The position numbers and the translations under genes are program-made. Positions 17,015 to 24,431 of a DNA stretch of 64,000 bases are shown one piece after another. The stretch is from contig JBFWRV010000011.1 of the NCBI GenBank assembly GCA_050248715.1, positions 1 to 64,000 on the forward strand, in the 5' to 3' direction. The notes under the pieces were generated by a model that was not told where the DNA came from, did not search any database, and worked only from the letters and a program-made list of their open reading frames with translations. Position 1 is the stretch's first letter. Every line of letters begins with the position of its first letter. The DNA comes from AWTP1-13 sp050248715 (GTDB lineage Bacteria > Pseudomonadota > Alphaproteobacteria > Rhizobiales > Hyphomicrobiaceae).

Positions 17015-17521
17015 ATGACACGCATCGGCTTCACATCCGGCTCGTTCGATCCCGTCACAAACGGGCACCTCGACGTCATCGCGCGCGCGGCGCGCATGGT
17101 CGACAGGCTGATCATCGGCGTCGGCGTTCACCCCGGCAAGACGCCGCTCTTCACTACCGACGAGAAGATCGAGATGCTGAAGGACGAGACGGCAGCCATT
17201 GCGCGGGCTGGGAGAGCGAGCATCGAGATCGCCACGTTCGACAACCTGACGGTCGACGCCGCCAAAGCGGCGGGCGCCACTCTGATTTTCCGCGGCCTGC
17301 GCGACGGGACCGACTTCGATTACGAGATGCAGATGGCGGGCATGAACGGGGCCATGGCGCCGGGCATCGACACCGTGTTCCTGCCGGCGAGCCCGGGCGT
17401 GCGACATATCACGGGCACGCTCGTGCGTCAGATCGCGCTCATGGGTGGGGATGTGACGACCTTCGTACCGGCCGGGATTGCGAAACGCCTCGCCGCCAAG
17501 GCGGCGGGCCGAAAGCCTTGA
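17015..17521 (+). CDS. coaD: phosphopantetheine adenylyltransferase
   Basis: This 168-residue cytoplasmic nucleotidyltransferase joins 4'-phosphopantetheine and ATP to give dephospho-CoA, the penultimate step of CoA synthesis. GSFDPVTNGHLD (residues 9-20) contains the TxGH nucleotide-binding motif. FRGLRDGTDFDYEMQMAGMN is the family block, and HITGTLVRQIA replaces the usual ISSTxVR loop. ATG at 17015 gives the normal length, whereas the upstream ATG adds 11 residues unlike the family. Confidence 0.95.
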   Translation: MTRIGFTSGSFDPVTNGHLDVIARAARMVDRLIIGVGVHPGKTPLFTTDEKIEMLKDETAAIARAGRASIEIATFDNLTVDAAKAAGATLIFRGLRDGTDFDYEMQMAGMNGAMAPGIDTVFLPASPGVRHITGTLVRQIALMGGDVTTFVPAGIAKRLAAKAAGRKP

Positions 17522-17561
17522 GGCCGCCGACCCTCCCGTGCCATCCGACGGGAGCGGAGGC

Positions 17562-17912
17562 ATGACCGTCTATGTCGACGACATGCGGGCGAGACACGGG
17601 CAGCACATCCTCTGCCACATGATCGCCGACAGCGAGGAAGAACTGCACGCTATGGCCGAGCGGATCGGCATGGAGCGCCGGCGCTACCAGGGCGATCACT
17701 ACGACATTCCGCTGGCGCAGAAGGGCCTGGCGCTCGCCGCGGGCGCACGCGAGATCCGCCAGCGACAGCTTGCCTGCATGGTCTGGCTGAAACGCCATGG
17801 GCACGGGATGGGCGAGCCCGAAACCGCGGAGGTGCGCTATCGCAGCTGCCGCTCAGCTGGCAGCGGATCGGAGGCCCTGGCGGCGGGGCCGGTAGCGCCC
17901 GGCTCAGCCTAG
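17562..17912 (+). CDS. DUF4031 domain protein
   Basis: This 116-residue protein matches DUF4031 over its first 80 residues: TVYVDDMRARHGQHILCHMIADS, then ELHAMAERIGMERRRYQGDHYDIPLAQKG in pieces, then LALAAGAREI. The C-terminal 35 residues are low-complexity. The conserved Asp and His residues suggest a small hydrolase or nucleotide-handling fold, but no function is known. GGAGCGGAGG lies directly before the ATG. It follows coaD by 40 bases and may be co-transcribed. Confidence 0.78.
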   Translation: MTVYVDDMRARHGQHILCHMIADSEEELHAMAERIGMERRRYQGDHYDIPLAQKGLALAAGAREIRQRQLACMVWLKRHGHGMGEPETAEVRYRSCRSAGSGSEALAAGPVAPGSA

Positions 17913-18054
17913 GCTGCCATGGCGGCGGCGCTGGCTGGTTGCCTGCGTGCCCCAGAAAGGCCATAAGGCGGGGGTCATTGCCAATCCGCAGGTGGCGTGC
18001 CTGCCCGTCAGGCGCCCGCACCGCAGCTCCCTGACCGACCACTGGAGACCCTTC

Positions 18055-18591
18055 GTGATCCGTCTTGCCATGAGCCTCGCGCTCGCCCTCTTTGCGTTCG
18101 CCTCCGCCGCCCGCGCGCAGGCTCCCGACCCGCAGAACACGCTGGTGATCGAGACGACCAAGGGCAACATCCTCATCAAGCTGCGGCCCGACCTGGCGCC
18201 CAAGCACGTCGCGCAATACAAGCGCCTGGCGAAGGAGGGCTTCTACAACGGCGTCATCTTTCACCGCGTGATCGCGGGCTTCATGGCACAGACGGGCGAC
18301 CCGAAGGGCACCGGCATGGGCGGCTCCACTCTTCCCGACATCCCCGCCGAGTTCACGCAGGAGGAGTATAAGCGCGGAAGCGTCGGCGCCGCCCGCACTC
18401 AGAATCCGAACAGCGCCAACAGCCAGTTCTTCATCTGCTTCGGCGCGGGTTGCCGCCAGCTGACCGGACAGTACACGCTCTGGGGCGAGGTGATCGAGGG
18501 CATGGATACCGTCGACAAGATCGCCCGCGGCGAGCCGCCGCCCCAGCCCGACAAAATGACGAAGGTGTACCTGCTGGCGGACAAGAAGTGA
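18055..18591 (+). CDS. periplasmic cyclophilin-type peptidyl-prolyl isomerase
   Basis: This 178-residue exported cyclophilin has a signal peptide MIRLAMSLALALFAFASAA cleaved around ARAQ, and the cyclophilin domain starts at NTLVIETTKG. Catalytic-region motifs are FHRVIAGFMAQTGD, ARTQNPNSANSQFFIC and GQYTLWGEVIEGMD. It isomerises prolyl bonds in folding periplasmic proteins. GTG at 18055 is chosen because GGAG lies seven bases upstream and it completes the signal peptide; ATG at 18070 is possible. The next gene is its cytoplasmic counterpart. Confidence 0.9.
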   Translation: MIRLAMSLALALFAFASAARAQAPDPQNTLVIETTKGNILIKLRPDLAPKHVAQYKRLAKEGFYNGVIFHRVIAGFMAQTGDPKGTGMGGSTLPDIPAEFTQEEYKRGSVGAARTQNPNSANSQFFICFGAGCRQLTGQYTLWGEVIEGMDTVDKIARGEPPPQPDKMTKVYLLADKK

Positions 18592-18682
18592 GACGAGAGG
18601 GGAATAGGCAGTAGGGAATAGCGAAGCTGCGCTTCCTCCCTCCGCTCCCGGTTCCTCATCCCCTGGAAAAACGGAGTTCGAA

Positions 18683-19159
18683 ATGGCGACGATCAAAGAT
18701 CCAGAGAACACGCTGATCATGGAGACCACCAAGGGCAAGGTGGTTATCGCCCTGCGGCCCGATCTGGCGCCCAAGCACGTCGAGCGCATCAAGACCCTGG
18801 CGCGGGAGGGTTTCTACGACGGCATCGTCTTCCACCGGGTTATCGAGGGCTTCATGGCGCAGACGGGCTGCCCGCAGGGCACGGGCACCGGCGGCTCAAA
18901 GCTCGGCAACCTCGCCGCCGAGTTCAATGCCGAACCGCATGTGCGCGGCGTGTGCTCGATGGCGCGCGCGCAGAACCCCAACAGCGCCAACAGCCAGTTC
19001 TTCATCTGCTTCGACGACGCCCGCTTCCTGGACAAGCAGTACACCGTCTGGGGCAAGGTGATCGAAGGCATGGAGAACGTCGACAAGATCAAGCGCGGCG
19101 AGCCCGTGCAGAACCCGGACAAGATCACCTCGCTGAAGGTGGCCGCGGACGTGAAGTAA
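18683..19159 (+). CDS. cytoplasmic cyclophilin-type peptidyl-prolyl isomerase
   Basis: This 158-residue protein is a paralogue of the preceding gene without a signal peptide, beginning MATIKDPENTLIMETTKG. It has FHRVIEGFMAQTGCPQGTG, ARAQNPNSANSQFFICFDD and KQYTVWGKVIEGMENVD. The arrangement of a periplasmic and a cytoplasmic cyclophilin in tandem, 91 bases apart, recalls ppiA/ppiB duplications in other alphaproteobacteria. GGAG lies about nine bases before the ATG. Confidence 0.92.
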   Translation: MATIKDPENTLIMETTKGKVVIALRPDLAPKHVERIKTLAREGFYDGIVFHRVIEGFMAQTGCPQGTGTGGSKLGNLAAEFNAEPHVRGVCSMARAQNPNSANSQFFICFDDARFLDKQYTVWGKVIEGMENVDKIKRGEPVQNPDKITSLKVAADVK

Positions 19160-19302
19160 TCGCGTCTGCCCGCGGTACGTCTTGGTGCGACCAGGCGGCG
19201 CACGGGTGCATCTCATCCTTTCCTTATGCAGGCGACGCGTGCAGCTTGCGCCCGTCGATCTGCAGTGGCGCGCAGGCGCCCGCAACAAGCGAAGGGAACG
19301 AG

Positions 19303-19896
19303 ATGCATCAGAGCCAGACATCGCGGACGCTACTGGGCATGGCCGCGCGCCAAGGCGGGGCGGCGCGCTGGCCGCTTGCCGTCGCGGCCGGCTTTCTCGG
19401 CGTGTGCCTGCTGACGCTGTCGGCGAAAGTGCAGGTGCCGTTCTGGCCGGTGCCCATGACCCTGCAGACGCTGGTGGTCCTGATGCTCGGCATGAGCTGC
19501 GGCGCGCGGCTGGCCGCCGCCACGGTCGTTGCCTATCTCATCGCGGGCGCGGCGGGCCTGCCGGTGCTGGCCGGCACGCCCGAGCGCGGCATCGGCCTCG
19601 CCTATATGATGGGCCCGACCGCCGGGTTCCTGGTGGGCTTCGTGCTCGCGGCGTGGTTGGTCGGTGCCCTGGCGGAGCGCGGCTGGGATCGCAGCTTTTT
19701 GAGGTGCGCTGCCGCCATGGTTCTCGGCCACGCGGTGATCACGCTCAGCGGCCTCGCCTGGCTCGCCGTCCTGTTCGGCACGCCCAAGGCGATCGAGGTG
19801 GGCCTCATGCCGTTCTTGGCCTCCAGCGCGCTCAAGACCGCGCTCGGTGCGGTTTCCATGCCCATGCTCTGGCGGCTGCTGGCGGCTGATCGCTGA
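19303..19896 (+). CDS. bioY: biotin transporter BioY (ECF S component)
   Basis: This 197-residue membrane protein has about six helices. BioY motifs are KVQVPFWPVPMTLQTLVVL near residue 45, GAAGLPVLAG, and GPTAGFLVGFVLAAWLVG. BioY captures biotin, either with an ECF energising module (BioMN) or alone. No bioM or bioN is adjacent, so it would work alone or share a distant module. AAGGGA precedes the ATG by about six bases. Downstream, queA starts 63 bases later in the same direction. Confidence 0.93.
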   Translation: MHQSQTSRTLLGMAARQGGAARWPLAVAAGFLGVCLLTLSAKVQVPFWPVPMTLQTLVVLMLGMSCGARLAAATVVAYLIAGAAGLPVLAGTPERGIGLAYMMGPTAGFLVGFVLAAWLVGALAERGWDRSFLRCAAAMVLGHAVITLSGLAWLAVLFGTPKAIEVGLMPFLASSALKTALGAVSMPMLWRLLAADR

Positions 19897-19959
19897 CGGT
19901 CGCAGATTTCCAGGGGAGAGCCGTGGTATCAGTCCCTTCAGGCGGGACACCGATAGGCC

Positions 19960-21147
19960 ATGCGCACCGACCTGTTCGATTTCGATTTGCCTGAGGACCG
20001 CATCGCGCTGGAGCCTGCGGCTACGCGCGACGGCGCACGGCTGCTGGTCGTTCGGCCGCCTTCTCCCTCTCCCCGCTTGCGGGGAGAGGATCGCCCACTC
20101 GAGGATCGCGCGGTGCGCGATCTGCCGGCGCTGCTGCGCCCAGGCGACGCGCTGGTGTTCAACGACACGCGCGTGATCAACGCGGCGCTGTACGGGGAGC
20201 GGCGGCGCGGCGACAGCACCGCCCTGATATCGTTCAACCTGCACAAGCGCGTCGATGAAAGCCGCTGGCGCGCGTTCGCGCGGCCGGCCAAGCGTCTGGC
20301 GCGCGGCGATCGCATCCGCTTCGGCCACGACGGCCGCGTGTGCCTGCTGGGCACGCTCGATGCGACGGTCGCCGAGATCGGCGAGGCGGGGGAAGTGGAG
20401 CTCTCCTTCAGCCTGCACGGGCCCTACCTCGACGAAGCCGTCGAGGCGCTGGGCGATCCGCCGCTGCCGCCCTACATCGCCGGCAAGCGCGACGTGCGGC
20501 CGGAGGATCGCGAGCGCTATCAGACTGTCTATGCCCGTCGCGAGGGAGCCGTGGCTGCGCCGACCGCGGGCCTGCACTTCACGCCTGAGCTTCTCTCCGC
20601 ACTCGCGGCCCGCGGCGTCTCCAGCCATTTCGTCACGCTGCATGTTGGGGCCGGCACGTTCCTGCCCGTGAAAGCCGATGACACGGATGGCCACCGGATG
20701 CTCCCCGAGTGGGGCGAGGTGTCCGCCGATACGGCTGCCGCGCTGAACCAGGTGCGCGCCGCGGGCGGCCGGATCGTCGCCATCGGCTCGACCGCGCTGC
20801 GCCTCCTCGAGACAGCGTCGGCCGCTTCCGCTCCCTCTTTCGCGGCGAGACTAGGGGTGGGGGGAAACCCGGCAGCGGGAATGGGGCAGGCACTCGATTC
20901 ACGGTCGGTAATCCGCCCGTTCGCTGGCGAGACGGGCTTGTTCATCACGCCGGGCTATCGCTTCAAGGCGGTCGATCTGCTGATGACGAACTTCCATTTG
21001 CCGCGCTCGACACTGTTCATGCTGGTGTCAGCCTTCAGCGGGCTCGAGACGATGCAGGCCGCGTATGCCCACGCCATCGGCGCCGGCTACCGCTTCTATT
21101 CCTACGGCGATGCCTGCCTGCTCCATCCGGCCGCGCTCGCACCATGA
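19960..21147 (+). CDS. queA: tRNA preQ1(34) S-adenosylmethionine ribosyltransferase-isomerase
   Basis: QueA transfers the ribosyl part of SAM to preQ1 in tRNA, giving epoxyqueuosine. The 395 residues are longer than the usual 345-365. Conserved blocks are LFDFDLPEDRIA, DALVFNDTRVINAALYG, APTAGLHFT, HVGAGTFLPVK and TPGYRFKAVDLLMTNFHLPRS in pieces. The extra length lies in two places: residues about 32-48 (SPSPRLRGEDRP), encoded by a perfect hairpin, and residues about 288-318 (SFAARLGVGGNPAAGMGQA) in a surface loop before IRPFAGETG. Both look like in-frame palindromic repeat insertions. The stop overlaps the tgt start (ATGA). Confidence 0.95.
   Translation: MRTDLFDFDLPEDRIALEPAATRDGARLLVVRPPSPSPRLRGEDRPLEDRAVRDLPALLRPGDALVFNDTRVINAALYGERRRGDSTALISFNLHKRVDESRWRAFARPAKRLARGDRIRFGHDGRVCLLGTLDATVAEIGEAGEVELSFSLHGPYLDEAVEALGDPPLPPYIAGKRDVRPEDRERYQTVYARREGAVAAPTAGLHFTPELLSALAARGVSSHFVTLHVGAGTFLPVKADDTDGHRMLPEWGEVSADTAAALNQVRAAGGRIVAIGSTALRLLETASAASAPSFAARLGVGGNPAAGMGQALDSRSVIRPFAGETGLFITPGYRFKAVDLLMTNFHLPRSTLFMLVSAFSGLETMQAAYAHAIGAGYRFYSYGDACLLHPAALAP
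20066..20089. repeat. palindromic repeat inside queA
   Basis: This is an 11-base-pair perfect stem with a TT loop, CCTCTCCCCGC and GCGGGGAGAGG. It is read in frame as the extra residues PSPRLRGEDR of QueA. The sequence has the look of the CTCTCCCC/GGGGAGAG repeat family found dispersed in Hyphomicrobiales genomes, and a related element sits in pdhC. Confidence 0.7.
20826..20892. repeat. second repeat-like insertion inside queA
   Basis: The stretch encodes about 25 residues absent from ordinary QueA. It contains CTCCCTCTTTCGCGGCGAGA followed by an AGGGGTGGGGGGAAACCC core and GCAGCGGGA, a composition unlike the flanking coding DNA. On the minus strand it reads PPPLVSPRKRER, a typical translation of the dispersed palindromic repeats. 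Its exact borders are uncertain. Confidence 0.5.
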
Positions 21148-22289
21148 GCGACCGCTTCGCCTTCACATTGCGCAAGACGGACGGCGGTGCGCGTCTTGGC
21201 GAGATCGCCACACCGCGCGGGATTGTCCGCACCCCGGCGTTCATGACGGTCGGCACAGCGGGCACCGTGAAGGCCGTCTACACGGACCAGCTCGCGGCGG
21301 CCGGCGCCGACATCGTGCTTGCCAACACCTACCACCTGATGCTCCGCCCGGGCGCGGAACGCATCGCCCGGCTGGGCGGCCTGCATCGCTTCATGCGTTG
21401 GGAGCAGCCGATCATCACGGACTCGGGCGGCTTCCAGGTGATGAGCCTCGCCAAACTGCGCAAGATCACGGACGCGGGCGTCGCCTTCCAGTCGCACATC
21501 GACGGTTCCTCCCACCTGTTGACGCCGGAACGCGCCATCGAGATCCAGTGCCTGCTCGGCAGCGACATTCAGATGCAACTCGACGAGTGCATCGCGCTCC
21601 CGGCGACGCCGCGGGAGACGCGTGCCGCCGTCGACAGATCGCTGGCGTGGGCCGTGCGCTGTCGGGACGAGTTCGCGCGCCAGGTCGCCGAGGGAAAAGC
21701 GGGGCCGGGACAAGCCCTGTTCGGCATCGTTCAGGGCGGCATCGATCCCGGGCTGCGCGCCCGGTCGGCCGACGGGCTGGTAGCCATGGACCTTCCAGGC
21801 TACGCCGTCGGCGGCCTTGCGGTGGGCGAGACGCAGGAGGCCATGCTGGCGACCTTGGAGCTGACGACGCGGCGCCTGCCGGCCGACAAGCCGCGCTACT
21901 TGATGGGCGTCGGGACGCCCGACGATCTCATCGCGAGCGTGGCGCGCGGCGTCGACATGTTCGACTGCGTGATGCCGACGCGGGCAGGTCGCCACGGGCT
22001 GGCCTTCACGTGGGCTGGAAAGGTGAACCTCAAGAACGCCCGCCATGCCGACGATCCGGCGCCCCTCGATCCCGCCAGCACGTGCCCTGCCGCGCGCGAC
22101 TACTCGCGGGCCTATCTGCATCATCTCGTGAAGTCGCAGGAGTATCTCGGCGCCATGCTGCTGTCCTGGGCCAACGTGGCTTTCTACCAGCAGCTGATGG
22201 CGGCCATGCGCGCGGCGATCGCCGAGGGCCGTTTCGCCGCCTGGGCGGCGGAGAGGAGGAACGGATTGGGTGGTGAGGCGCAAGGATAA
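21144..22289 (+). CDS. tgt: tRNA-guanine transglycosylase, zinc site degenerate
   Basis: This 381-residue TIM-barrel enzyme exchanges guanine-34 for preQ1 in tRNAs for Asp, Asn, His and Tyr. Catalytic features are intact: NTYHLMLRPG, TDSGGFQVMS with Asp93, GIVQGG, and the nucleophile region MFDCVMPTR with Asp274. The zinc site is not intact. The canonical CxCxxC plus His reads S312, C314, A317 and A343 (SWANVAFY), so three of four ligands are gone while YSRAYLHHL beside them is kept. The gene overlaps queA by four bases, so both are translated together. Confidence 0.95.
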   Translation: MSDRFAFTLRKTDGGARLGEIATPRGIVRTPAFMTVGTAGTVKAVYTDQLAAAGADIVLANTYHLMLRPGAERIARLGGLHRFMRWEQPIITDSGGFQVMSLAKLRKITDAGVAFQSHIDGSSHLLTPERAIEIQCLLGSDIQMQLDECIALPATPRETRAAVDRSLAWAVRCRDEFARQVAEGKAGPGQALFGIVQGGIDPGLRARSADGLVAMDLPGYAVGGLAVGETQEAMLATLELTTRRLPADKPRYLMGVGTPDDLIASVARGVDMFDCVMPTRAGRHGLAFTWAGKVNLKNARHADDPAPLDPASTCPAARDYSRAYLHHLVKSQEYLGAMLLSWANVAFYQQLMAAMRAAIAEGRFAAWAAERRNGLGGEAQG

Positions 22290-22334
22290 GCAGGGCGGTG
22301 TTGCGGGGCTAGCGCTTGCGGTATGGTGTTCGGC

Positions 22335-22565
22335 ATGACCAGCAACGAAATTGCAGCAATACTCGATCGCGTGCGGTCCTGGCCTGAGGAGAGGCAGGAG
22401 GAGCTTGCGCGCATCGCGCTGCAGCTCGAGGAGCAAGACGAACGGCAGTATGACTTGAGCGATGCGCAGCTCGATTCCCTTCGCCGCATTCGGCGCGAGG
22501 CTGGCGGCGGCGCCGTCGCCAGCGACGAGGAAATGGCCGATCTCTGGAAGCAATGCGGCCTATGA
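22335..22565 (+). CDS. putative antitoxin of a ParDE/RelBE-type pair
   Basis: This 76-residue acidic, helical protein (MTSNEIAAILDRVRSW) has a Glu-rich centre (EERQEELARIALQLEEQDE) and an extended C terminus. It lacks an obvious ribbon-helix-helix and resembles short antitoxins that precede ParE-like toxins. Its stop overlaps the toxin start (ATGA), the coupling usual for such pairs. It would bind and block the toxin and may repress the promoter. The assignment depends mainly on the neighbour. Confidence 0.7.
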   Translation: MTSNEIAAILDRVRSWPEERQEELARIALQLEEQDERQYDLSDAQLDSLRRIRREAGGGAVASDEEMADLWKQCGL

Positions 22566-22843
22566 GACTTCGGTATTCGGTCGAAGCCCGCCGCCAGATC
22601 GTAGAGATTCATAGTTACATCACAGCTCGCAATCCTCGCGCTGCCACGCGTGTGGTGGAACGCATCCGCGCGGCCGCGGAGCTGCTGGCCGAATTCCCCT
22701 ACATAGGAAGGCCAAGCCGGGAGCCGGGCACATATCAATGGGTGGTCCGTGGCCTGCCCTACATCCTCGTCTACGAGATCGGCACACCCACCAAGGACGA
22801 GCTTCTCATCCTGGCAGTATTTCATGGTGCGCGCGAGTGCTGA
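22562..22843 (+). CDS. RelE/ParE-family toxin
   Basis: This 93-residue basic protein has the RelE/ParE pattern. It begins RLRYSVEARRQIVEIHSYI, then reads AATRVVERIRAAAELLAEFPYIGRP in two helices, then GLPYILVYEI and ILAVFHGARE as the last strands. The GRPSREPGTYQWVVRGLPY loop and terminal HGAR motif favour ParE-like (gyrase-directed) over RelE-like action, though either is possible. It ends one base before the convergent DMT transporter gene. Confidence 0.85.
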   Translation: MRLRYSVEARRQIVEIHSYITARNPRAATRVVERIRAAAELLAEFPYIGRPSREPGTYQWVVRGLPYILVYEIGTPTKDELLILAVFHGAREC

Positions 22844-23791
22844 CTAACGCTGCGGGGTCGCCTCCGATGTCATGGCGACGGCGGGCGCGCGGGCCGTGAC
22901 GCGCTCGCGCTGGAAGAGATAGAGGCCCGTGAGGATGACGATGGCCGCGCCGGCAAGAGTCCACGCGTCCGGAACCTGCCCGAACACCAGATAGCCGGCC
23001 GTCGAGTGGGTGAGGAGGGAGATATAGAGGAATGGGGCGATCGTCGAGGCCGGCGCGTAGCGGTGCGCGAGGATGAAGAGATAGTGGCCGAGGCCGCCGT
23101 AGGCACCCATGGAGAGCAGCAGCAGCCAGGCCGACAGTTGGGTCGGCCATATCCACTCCGCCAGCGCGAAGGGCGCAACAAGGACGCTGCCCGCGAGCAG
23201 GGAATAGAAAAGTGTCACCTCGACGCGGTCGTAGGGCGCGAGATAGCGCGTGATGACGCTGAAGACCGAGTAGCAGAACATGCCGGCGAGCGAGAGCAGG
23301 ATGGCCGGGTGCACGCCGGAAAGCCCCGGCCTGATCGCCACCACGACGCCGGCAAAGCCTATGATGACGGCAATCGCGCGCCGCCAGCCGATCCACTCGC
23401 CGAGGAAGGGGCCGGCCAACAGCGCCACGGTCAGCGGCGTGAGAAATCCGATGGTCGTTGTCTGATCGAGGCGGAGGTGGCGCAGCGCCATGAAGTTGAA
23501 GGCCGTCGAGCCCAGCATCAGAAGCGAGCGTGCTATCTGCATGCCGGGCTTGCGCGTGCGCAGCAGGGACGGAACCGACAGCAGGCCCAGCATGACGACC
23601 ATAGCCAGGAACTGGCCGACAAAGCGCATCCAGATGATCTGCGAGCCCGGCAGGCCGGAGTAGGAGCCCAGATACTTCATTGTCGTGTCCAGGCAGGCGA
23701 ACACGGCCCAGGCGATGCACATGAGGCCGATCGCCTTGTAGGGCCGCGATGCGACATGGGCAGGGGCGAACGGTACGGCGGGCTTCTGCAT
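22844..23791 (-). CDS. DMT-superfamily (EamA) transporter
   Basis: This 315-residue inner-membrane protein has ten hydrophobic segments in two EamA repeats (about residues 20-145 and 160-290). Typical parts are RFVGQFLAMVVML, LTPLTVALLAGPFLGEW at the end of repeat one, and YISLLTHSTAGYLVFGQVPD in repeat two. Members export metabolites such as amino acids or nucleosides; the substrate is unknown. It runs toward the toxin gene, and the two stops abut. The N terminus may start at the ATG for MQKPAVPF. Confidence 0.88.
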   Translation of the reverse strand: MQKPAVPFAPAHVASRPYKAIGLMCIAWAVFACLDTTMKYLGSYSGLPGSQIIWMRFVGQFLAMVVMLGLLSVPSLLRTRKPGMQIARSLLMLGSTAFNFMALRHLRLDQTTTIGFLTPLTVALLAGPFLGEWIGWRRAIAVIIGFAGVVVAIRPGLSGVHPAILLSLAGMFCYSVFSVITRYLAPYDRVEVTLFYSLLAGSVLVAPFALAEWIWPTQLSAWLLLLSMGAYGGLGHYLFILAHRYAPASTIAPFLYISLLTHSTAGYLVFGQVPDAWTLAGAAIVILTGLYLFQRERVTARAPAVAMTSEATPQR

Positions 23792-24431
23792 GCGGGGATG
23801 GGTCCCGGTAAGCCAAGGGCGGATTTATCGTTGACGCCCTTATAGTCCGTGTCGGCTCCGCGCAAAGGTCTCCGGAGGTCTCAGGACTGCGGGGCCGCCA
23901 TGCGGCCGAAGCGCTGTCGTAGCCATGTCATGGCGCGGCGGCATGATCGCCTGCCCATTGTCGGCGCCACCTGCTGACCCGGGCTCGCTGTCCGGCACTC
24001 CGGATGTCCTTGCTGAGGGAGCGCCGGACGGCAGTCCTTGCCCGACGCCGCGCTCCCGGGGCTCCGCGAGGCTCCAACGCCTTGTCAGCACCACCCTCGC
24101 CATGAGCAAAATTGCGTGCGATGGGCTGTGGATAGGTCCATGCGGCCGACGTGAGGCGGCGGAAATTGTAGATCGTGCCCCCGCTTGTTGTATCCGTTGT
24201 AGATTGCCGGGCAGGCTCGCCCAGGTCACGGCGTGGGCGGACGCCGCGGCGTTGTAACCTGCGTTACAGGTGATTCATGTCCGCTGCGCGTAGGATGTGG
24301 GATAGCGGGGTCGGCCGGGACACCTCGAGCCCGTTGGCGCCGCGCCGACGAAATGAGCTTCAGTAGACGTTTCGGCCACGCTTTGGCCGGCTGCACGACC
24401 GTCAACAGCCCTCAGGAAGGGAGGCTGGTTT
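23792..24431. other. 640-base control region without a gene
   Basis: It separates the leftward DMT gene from the rightward kinase gene. The reading frames are low-complexity and unlike proteins. The right third contains the perfect dyad TGTAAC-CTGC-GTTACA. GGGAGG directly before 24432 is the kinase ribosome site. I see no RNA gene and no convincing -35/-10 pair. Confidence 0.45.
24253..24268. promoter_or_regulatory. TGTAAC-N4-GTTACA dyad
   Basis: This is a perfect 6-base inverted repeat with a CTGC spacer, 164 bases before the kinase start. Its symmetry and placement suit a dimeric regulator site, but no regulator gene is adjacent and I cannot name the protein. Confidence 0.35.

Noticed and set aside
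18602..18630. GGGAATAGGCAGTAGGGAATAGCG repeat between the cyclophilin genes
   Set aside because: It is a short direct repeat (GGGAATAG twice) too small to interpret, and it could be a minor relic of local duplication.
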